The notes beneath the pieces were generated by a model. It was not told where the DNA came from, searched no databases, and saw only the letters and a program-made list of their open reading frames with translations. Of a DNA stretch of 64,000 nucleotides, positions 58,969-64,000 are shown piece by piece. Origin of the DNA: Catellatospora sp. TT07R-123 (GTDB lineage Bacteria; Actinomycetota; Actinomycetes; Mycobacteriales; Micromonosporaceae); contig NZ_BNEM01000002.1 of NCBI RefSeq assembly GCF_018327705.1, forward strand, positions 1,364,001-1,428,000, given 5' to 3'. Position numbers and translations under genes: made by a program. Every line of letters begins with the position of its first letter. Position 1 is the stretch's first letter.

Positions 58969-59862
58969 ATGTCGCGCCGTGCTCCGGGATTCGTGCTGCT
59001 CGTTCTGAGCTTTCCGCTGCTGATGCTGGGCATCTCGGCCTGGAAGGAAGCCGACCGCGAGGCGGAGGTGCGGGCCGGGCAGCTGCGGGAGACCGCCGCC
59101 GCCACCGACCCCGCCGAGCGGGACCGGTGGGCCAGCTATGCCGAGTACACGCTGTGGCGGCTGGAGGACGCCGAATACAACCGCGACATGATGCTGGCCG
59201 GGGCTGGGGCGGGCCTGCTCGGCGGCATCGTGGTGCTGGTCACCGGCGGTCGGCGGCGCGATGCCGAGCTGGTCCGGGCCGCGGCCGCCGAGACCGCGGG
59301 CGCGGGCGCGCCGCCGCCACCGGCGTTCACCGCGTGCGCGGCCTGCCAGTGGAAGATCTCCGTCGCGGCGACCGCCTGCCCGCAGTGCGGCCACCCGAAC
59401 GTACCGGTGACGGCCCCGGTGCCCGGGGTGGCGGCAGGGGTGGTGGCAGGGGCACCGCCGGTGCCCGCCGGCCGGGCGCAGCGGATGTTCTACGCGGCGC
59501 TGATCACGCTGGGCCTCGGCTCGGCCGTGGTGATCCACACGGTGCTGTTCGGCAGGCTGTCCGAGACCGAGCTCGTACACATCTCACCGTACTGGATCTT
59601 TCCGGTGGTGTTCGGGTACTACGGGCTGGTCGCGCAGCGGATGGAGGCCCGGCTGCAGGACACCCACCTGGACACCGTCTCCGACCAGCTGCTGAGCGTC
59701 ATCAAAGAGACCGGCCTGGTGGGGCAGGTGTTCGCGTTCCTGGTGCACGCGCCGTTCCTGCTGGTCAAGAGCCGCCAGCCGTGGGTGACGGCGCTGGTCG
59801 GCTCGCTGATCTGGGCGATGGCGCTGATCCTGTTCTTCGGCCTGGTGTGGCCCAGTCTGTGA
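58969..59862 (+). CDS. Membrane protein with central zinc ribbon
   Basis: A 297-residue protein; ATG at 58969 behind GGGGAGA. Two N-terminal helices (FVLLVLSFPLLMLGISAW; AGAGAGLLGGIVVLVTGG) bracket a charged helix; then a zinc ribbon FTACAACQWKISVAATACPQ + CGHP (Cys-x2-Cys...Cys-x2-Cys, about 120-142); then four more hydrophobic segments. Unknown role; the ribbon may bind Zn or protein partners in the cytoplasm. Confidence 0.75.
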   Translation: MSRRAPGFVLLVLSFPLLMLGISAWKEADREAEVRAGQLRETAAATDPAERDRWASYAEYTLWRLEDAEYNRDMMLAGAGAGLLGGIVVLVTGGRRRDAELVRAAAAETAGAGAPPPPAFTACAACQWKISVAATACPQCGHPNVPVTAPVPGVAAGVVAGAPPVPAGRAQRMFYAALITLGLGSAVVIHTVLFGRLSETELVHISPYWIFPVVFGYYGLVAQRMEARLQDTHLDTVSDQLLSVIKETGLVGQVFAFLVHAPFLLVKSRQPWVTALVGSLIWAMALILFFGLVWPSL

Positions 59863-59907
59863 CCGAGGACGGGGCGGGCCCGAGGGCCCGCCCCGTGGCA
59901 TGGCGCG

Positions 59908-61377
59908 TCAGCGCCAGACCCACACCTGGTTGGCCTGCGGGCCGCCGCCGCAGGCCCACAGGATGGTCGGGGTGCCGTTGGCCGTACCCCACGCGTCGGC
60001 GTCGAGGCACTTGCCCGAGGCCGGGTTGAGCAGGTTGCCGTTGGCCTGGAAGATCCACTGCTGGGCCGAGTTGTTCAGGCAGGTCCACAGCCGGACCTCG
60101 GCCCCGTCGGCGGTGCTGGCCCCGGCGACGTCCAGGCACTTGCCGGAGTTCGGGTTGACCAGCGTGTTGCCGACCCGCTGCCACAGCTGCGCCGGGTTGT
60201 TCAGGCAGTCCCACAGCTGGGTCTTGGTGCCGTCGGCGGTACGCCCGCCGGAGACGTCCAGGCACCGGCCGGAGACCGGGTTGATGATCGACCGCGCGCC
60301 GCTGCCGCCGCCGCGGATGAGGAACAGGTTGTCGGCGACGTTGAAGTTGTTCGCCAGGTACGACCCCGAGGGCGGGTTGGTGCTGTAGTAGTCGTCGTGG
60401 TTGCAGTCCAGCCGCTGGTCGTGCGACTGGGCGGTGCACAGGTAGCGCATCTGCGGGTGGTTGGGCTCGTCGGAGTAGCACATGACGTCGTACTCGTCGG
60501 TGCAGTGCGCGCCGCCGGAGGCGTTGGGCGCGTTGTTGTTGACCGCGCCCAGGTTGTGGCCGAGCTCGTGGCTGGCCACGGCCGAGGTCCAGCAGCCGTT
60601 GTCGGAGCGGCCGAACTCGGGGCCGAAGTTGGAGCGGTTGTCGTCGGTCTTGCGGGTGTCCCCGGCGAACCCGCCGATGCCGCAGTACACGTTGGCCTCG
60701 GTCAGCATCACGTACTTGCGGTCGGTGCGGTTGTAGCCCAGCGCCTTGACGGCGTTGACGCTGGCGCCGAACTCCGACAGCGACGACTGCGCGACCCGCA
60801 CGTCGCGCACGACGGGACGGCAGGCGCCGTTGACGTTCTCGGTGACGAAGCGGATGTGCCGCTCGCCGCCGGTCTCCCGGGCGCTCTCGTTGTAGATGAC
60901 GTCCATGCCCTCGGCCAGGGTCCGGAACGTCTCCAGGTACTGGCTGTAGCGGTTGGTGTCGCCGTGCACGTACAGCACCTCGACCCGGCGGCCGGAGACC
61001 CCGTCGCCTTCGCAGACGGCGAGCGCGGCCAGGGGCGCCGCCAGCGCCTTCATCGGGGCGATGCCGCGCTTGACCGACAGCTCGGCGGGCGGGGCGTCGG
61101 GGCCGTGGCTGCACATGACGGGCTGCACCGAGACGACCCGGAAGCCGCCGACGCAGACGCCATTGGTGTCAGCGGCCAGTCCCTTGTGCACGAGGCCGCG
61201 GGCGGCGTCGTCGACCGGCATCGCGATCGGGCGGGCGTCGGCGCCGAAGGCGTGGAACTCGGGTTCGGGCGCGGCGGGACGGGCCGTGGCCGAACCGGAC
61301 AGGGCGGTGGACAGCAGCAGCGCCGCGGCGGCAGCGGGCAGCAGCCACCGGGCGCGTAGGGGTGTCGGCAGAGCCAT
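59908..61377 (-). CDS. Secreted metalloprotease with C-terminal ricin-type lectin domain
   Basis: A 489-residue exported protease with signal peptide (to about TARPAAPEP). A metzincin-like domain (about 125-350) has the zinc site ASHELGHNLGAVNNN (HExxHxxG; third ligand position is an unusual Ala-Val-Asn context) and Met-turn candidate DEYDVMCYSD. The last 130 residues are a ricin B/CBM13 trefoil with three repeats: NPVSGRCLDVSGG, NPNSGKCLDVAGA, NPASGKCLDADAW, with QxW-like AQLWQ, AQQWIF and NQVWVW. It should target a protein on a galactose/xylan-type surface. The short gap upstream has an AT-rich promoter. Confidence 0.85.
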   Translation of the reverse strand: MALPTPLRARWLLPAAAAALLLSTALSGSATARPAAPEPEFHAFGADARPIAMPVDDAARGLVHKGLAADTNGVCVGGFRVVSVQPVMCSHGPDAPPAELSVKRGIAPMKALAAPLAALAVCEGDGVSGRRVEVLYVHGDTNRYSQYLETFRTLAEGMDVIYNESARETGGERHIRFVTENVNGACRPVVRDVRVAQSSLSEFGASVNAVKALGYNRTDRKYVMLTEANVYCGIGGFAGDTRKTDDNRSNFGPEFGRSDNGCWTSAVASHELGHNLGAVNNNAPNASGGAHCTDEYDVMCYSDEPNHPQMRYLCTAQSHDQRLDCNHDDYYSTNPPSGSYLANNFNVADNLFLIRGGGSGARSIINPVSGRCLDVSGGRTADGTKTQLWDCLNNPAQLWQRVGNTLVNPNSGKCLDVAGASTADGAEVRLWTCLNNSAQQWIFQANGNLLNPASGKCLDADAWGTANGTPTILWACGGGPQANQVWVWR

Positions 61378-61473
61378 GGGCGTGGCTCCTCTCGGGAGTG
61401 GATGGAACCCGCAAGCTATCCATCCACTTCCGACACAGTCGACAGTTTTCGATACTCGAAATACCGAGGGTGG

Positions 61474-62322
61474 TCAGGACTCGGGGTCGAGCAGGCGCCG
61501 CGCGGACCGCACCACGGCCTCGTCGACCAGCCGTCCGCGCGCGTCCAGGCACACCCCGGTGCCGTCGCGCAGCGCCTGGTCGTGGCGGGCCACCACGTCG
61601 CGGGCGGCGTCGAGCTCCGCCTCGGTCGGGGTGAACACCTCGTGCACCACCGGCAGCTGCGCCGGGTGGATGCAGGCCCTGCCCCGGAAGCCGAGCCGCT
61701 TGAGGGCGAGGGTGGACTCGCGCAGCGCGTCGAGGTCGCGGAAGTCGGTGCTGACCGGGGCCACCGGTGGGGCGATCCCTGCGGCGGCGCTGGCCAGCAC
61801 CGCCTGCGAGCGGACCCACAGCAGCTCGCGCCCGTCCGGGCCCGGGGTGACGCCGAGGTCGGCGGCGAGGTCGGCCTCGCCGAGCTGGAGCCGGGCCACC
61901 CGTGGGGCGCGGGCGAGCGCGGGTGCGTCCAGCACCGCGGCGGCCGACTCCAGCAGCGGTACGACCCGGACCCCGCCCGGGGCCAGGCCCCGCTCAGCCT
62001 CCAGGGCCGTGAGCAGCCGGTCGAGGGCGGCCAGCTCGTCGGCGGATGCGGCCTTGGCCACGCACACCCCGGCCAGGTGCGGCCCGACCACGGCGGCGGC
62101 GTCGGTGTGCCCGGCGGCGCCGGGGTTGACCCGTACCCAGAGGCGGGGTTCGCCGACGCCGGTGCGTTCGGCGAGGAAGCCGGCGACGGCGACGCGGGCG
62201 GCGTCCTTGCCCGCCGGGGGTACGGCGTCCTCCAGGTCCACGATCAGCGCATCCGCGCCGGTGCTGAGCGCCTTGGCCAGCTTGCCGGGGTTGTCGCCGG
62301 GGACGTACAGGTAGGACCTCAT
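61474..62322 (-). CDS. CitE-like CoA-ester lyase (HpcH/HpaI family)
   Basis: A 282-residue lyase; ATG at 62322 behind GGGAGC. RSYLYVPGDNPGKLAKALST (2-21), DALIVDLEDAVPPAGKDAAR with the metal-binding Asp/Glu, LWVRVNPG (substrate Arg), VPLLESAAAVLDAPALA with catalytic Glu and RLQLGEADLAADLG are intact. Members cleave malyl-, citramalyl- or methylmalyl-CoA. It is downstream of the thiolase and OB-fold genes; the pathway may link with the CoA-transferases at 36852 and 46080, whose promoters share a motif with this operon. Confidence 0.9.
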   Translation of the reverse strand: MRSYLYVPGDNPGKLAKALSTGADALIVDLEDAVPPAGKDAARVAVAGFLAERTGVGEPRLWVRVNPGAAGHTDAAAVVGPHLAGVCVAKAASADELAALDRLLTALEAERGLAPGGVRVVPLLESAAAVLDAPALARAPRVARLQLGEADLAADLGVTPGPDGRELLWVRSQAVLASAAAGIAPPVAPVSTDFRDLDALRESTLALKRLGFRGRACIHPAQLPVVHEVFTPTEAELDAARDVVARHDQALRDGTGVCLDARGRLVDEAVVRSARRLLDPES

Positions 62323-62372
62323 CGCAGGTGCTCCCTGCCGGACGGTTCCTGGTCGGCGTCGAGGTGCACGGG

Positions 62373-62762
62373 TCACAGCTCCCTGGTGAAGGCGGGCAGC
62401 GCGCGCCCGTCCGGCAGTGGCAGCCAGGTCAGCACGACCGGCTGGTCGCAGTGCGGTTCGAAGTCTCCAACGAGGCGGGTGAGCAGGATCGGCCCGTCCA
62501 CCAGGCGCACCCGGGCGATCGTGTACGGCACGGCCGTGCCCGGCGTCGGCGCGCGGTGGACCACGGTGTACGCGTCGACGATCCCGCGCCGGCCCGCCGC
62601 GACCAGCGCCAACCGCTCACCGCCGCAACCGGTGCACAGCAGCCGGGGCGGGAGCTGGGCCAGCCCGCAGACCGCGCAGTGCTGCACGGTGAGCCGCCGC
62701 TGCCGGGTCTGCTCCCACCACGGCCCGGTGACCTCGTCGGTGGGGATGTCGCCGTCGTTCAC
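62373..62762 (-). CDS. Zinc-ribbon/OB-fold protein (DUF35 family), thiolase partner
   Basis: A 129-residue protein; GTG at 62762 overlaps the thiolase stop (GTGA). An N-terminal helix (GPWWEQTRQRRLTVQHC), a zinc ribbon CAVCGLAQLPPRLLCTGCGG and the OB-fold (GRRGIVDAYTVVHRAPTPGT, VPYTIARVRLVDG). Such proteins form complexes with thiolase-like or hydratase partners in acyl-CoA and steroid side-chain catabolism. Confidence 0.88.
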   Translation of the reverse strand: MNDGDIPTDEVTGPWWEQTRQRRLTVQHCAVCGLAQLPPRLLCTGCGGERLALVAAGRRGIVDAYTVVHRAPTPGTAVPYTIARVRLVDGPILLTRLVGDFEPHCDQPVVLTWLPLPDGRALPAFTREL

Positions 62763-63865
62763 GCCGTCTCCAGCAGCACGGTCGCGTGGCTGGAGGCGAT
62801 GCCGCCGGTCCCGTGCACCAGCGCGGTACGCGCCCCGGGGACCTGCCGCGCCCCGCACTCGCCGCGCAGCTGCCGCACCGCCTCGACCAGCAGCAGCACG
62901 CCGAGCTGCCCGGGGTGGCAGTAGGACAGCCCGCCGCCGGTGGTGTTGACCGGGACGCCGTCCCAGTGGGTGCCGGTGCCCGGCGGGCAGAAGCCGAGCT
63001 GCTCCAGCCCCAGCGGCACGCTGATGGTGAAGGAGTCGTTGAGCTGGATCACGTCGACGTCGGCCGGGCGGCGCCCGGCCTGGGCGAACGCGCGCGCCCC
63101 GGACGCGGCGGCGCCGGTGCTGAGCAGGTCGTCGGGGGTGGCCATGGCCGCGTGGGTGACCGCCTCGCCGCAGCCGAGCACGGTGACCGGCGGGCGGCGC
63201 AGGTGCCGGGCCCGGTCCAGCGAGGTGAGCACGACCGCGCCGCCTCCGTCGGTCACCAGGCAGCAGTCCAGCGTGCCCAGCGGACTGGACACCATCGGGG
63301 CGGCGAGCACGTCGTCGACGGTCAGCGGCCCGGCCGCCCGGCGGAACGCGGCCGGGTTGGCCAGCGCGTACTGCCGGGCGGCGACGGCGACCCGGGCCAG
63401 GTCGGCCCGGGTCAGGTGGTAGGTGTGCAGGTAGCGCTGGGCGGTCATGGCGTAGTAGGACAGCGGCGACAGCGGCTGGTAGGGCTGCTCGAACTGCGCC
63501 TCCGGCGTGCCGGGGTCGTAGACGCCGCCGAGGCGGCGGGAGCGGGCGCTGCGCTGGTCGCAGGCGTACGCTATGACGGCCACCTGGCACAGGCCTGCCT
63601 CGATCGCCTGGACCGCCCGGGCGACGTGCGTCTCGAACACCGCGCCGGCGGCCGCGGTGGAGTCGGTCCACGACGGGCAGAGCCCGAGCTGGTCGGCCAG
63701 CTGGACGGCCGGGGACCGGCCGGTGGCCGCCAGCCCGTCCACGTCGTGCAGCCGCAGTCCCGCGTCGTCCAGGGCACGCCGCACGGCCTGGGCCAGCAGG
63801 TGCTGTGCGGACCGGCCCGTGTGCCCGAGGTCGCATTCGGCGGCGCCGACGACGGCGACGGTCAT
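62759..63865 (-). CDS. Thiolase-family protein (SCP2/lipid-transfer-like)
   Basis: A 368-residue thiolase-superfamily enzyme. Conserved: STAAAGAVFETHVARAVQAI (the usual Gly-Cys nucleophile loop here reads AAAGAVFE without a Cys), DCCLVTDGGGAVVLTSLDRA, DVIQLNDSFTISVPLGLEQL, NTTGGGLSYCHPGQLGVLLL (catalytic His region) and VHGTGGIASSHATVLL. Lack of the nucleophilic Cys is typical of the SCP-2-like aldolase/thiolase group that works with a DUF35 protein, as encoded next. ATG at 63865 overlaps the end of a 26-codon leader frame. Confidence 0.87.
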   Translation of the reverse strand: MTVAVVGAAECDLGHTGRSAQHLLAQAVRRALDDAGLRLHDVDGLAATGRSPAVQLADQLGLCPSWTDSTAAAGAVFETHVARAVQAIEAGLCQVAVIAYACDQRSARSRRLGGVYDPGTPEAQFEQPYQPLSPLSYYAMTAQRYLHTYHLTRADLARVAVAARQYALANPAAFRRAAGPLTVDDVLAAPMVSSPLGTLDCCLVTDGGGAVVLTSLDRARHLRRPPVTVLGCGEAVTHAAMATPDDLLSTGAAASGARAFAQAGRRPADVDVIQLNDSFTISVPLGLEQLGFCPPGTGTHWDGVPVNTTGGGLSYCHPGQLGVLLLVEAVRQLRGECGARQVPGARTALVHGTGGIASSHATVLLETA

Positions 63866-63942
63866 CGCGCCATCGCCGCCCCGGCCGGGCCCGGGAGGCC
63901 GGGCAGGCGGGTCCGGCTGACGTCGTGGGAGCGGCCGGCCAT
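63862..63942 (-). CDS. 26-residue leader reading frame before the thiolase gene
   Basis: ATG at 63942 opens MAGRSHDVSRTRLPGLPGPA + GAAMAR and the stop overlaps the thiolase ATG (ATGA). The promoter's predicted start falls on or next to the ATG, so the frame would be leaderless and would load ribosomes for the thiolase gene. Alternatively chance. Confidence 0.35.
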   Translation of the reverse strand: MAGRSHDVSRTRLPGLPGPAGAAMAR

Positions 63943-63948
63943 GGGGCG

Positions 63949-64000
63949 ACGCTAGCCAGGGGCCGACCAGCCCGTCAAGAGCTTGTTTCTCACAGCGAAC
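63949..64000 (-). promoter_or_regulatory. Promoter and operator-like site of the thiolase operon
   Basis: On the minus strand TTGACG (63978-63973), 18-bp spacer, TAGCGT (63954-63949). Just upstream, GTTTC-N7-GAAC (63985-64000, plus-strand reading) repeats the pattern at 38073-38088 and 36176-36192. The site reaches the window edge. Confidence 0.5.

Noticed and set aside
1-64000. tRNA, rRNA, IS element or prophage
   Set aside because: No cloverleaf with TTCGA arm, rRNA segment, transposase or phage structural gene was recognised on either strand.

Overview
The window is about 73% GC with very strong third-position GC, many GTG starts, many ATGA/GTGA overlaps and no plasmid, phage or transposon genes. 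The secreted enzymes with calcium-binding DxNGDGxxD (VCBS/FG-GAP) tails point to a filamentous actinomycete of the Micromonosporaceae (Catellatospora- or Actinoplanes-like); that placement is inference.

1-14.8 kb holds the most interesting system. One minus-strand operon encodes a sugar-phosphate isomerase of the KpsF/GutQ (arabinose-5-phosphate isomerase) type, a ribokinase-family sugar kinase, a sugar-binding lipoprotein and an ABC permease cut by the window edge. Beside it are a LacI-type regulator, a secreted propeller protein (probably DUF4185), and a plus-strand operon of three secreted enzymes with near-identical six-repeat tails: a lysozyme-like protein, a lysozyme-like/amidase fusion, and a DUF4185 protein. 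DUF4185 is, to my knowledge, the founding domain of the GH183 endo-D-arabinofuranases, which attack mycobacterial arabinogalactan. The palindrome GAAATCGATTTC or a one-mismatch version lies in front of the isomerase operon, the propeller gene and lacI. A BadF-type amino-sugar kinase follows. I read this as a locus for eating D-arabinan and peptidoglycan of mycolic-acid bacteria.

22.3-36.1 kb looks like the matching peptidoglycan-salvage half: a sugar ABC importer, a MurR/RpiR regulator, MurQ etherase, a five-gene oligopeptide (Opp) importer led by a secreted C39-like peptidase, and a secreted alpha/beta hydrolase. A second motif, ATGAARGAAT-like, sits before three of these units.

14.9-22.1 kb is mixed: cupin, two TetR regulators, an Asp/Glu-racemase-fold protein without the usual cysteines, an InhA-like enoyl-ACP reductase, a hydrolase, a PIG-V-like mannosyltransferase, and a His-rich protein next to a NicO-like membrane protein.

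36.2-49.5 kb and 61.5-64 kb hold pieces of carboxylic-acid/CoA catabolism: isochorismatase-like hydrolase, two CaiB-type CoA transferases, HMG-CoA-lyase-like lyase, dihydropyrimidinase-like hydrolase, cyclase, MmgE/PrpD, CitE-like lyase, zinc-ribbon OB protein and thiolase. Four of the promoter regions share a GTTTC-based operator-like motif. Between them are housekeeping and hypothetical genes (DUF4253, NUDIX, secreted cyclophilin, membrane proteins).

50.5-61.4 kb contains an ECF sigma factor with SnoaL-like tail, a 1282-residue WD40-KAP NTPase, an ArsB-type transporter, a zinc-ribbon membrane protein and a secreted metalloprotease with a ricin-type lectin.

Three unrelated families of intergenic long inverted repeats (A, B, C) recur through the window, mostly at gene ends, and look like mobile or amplified hairpins doubling as terminators.
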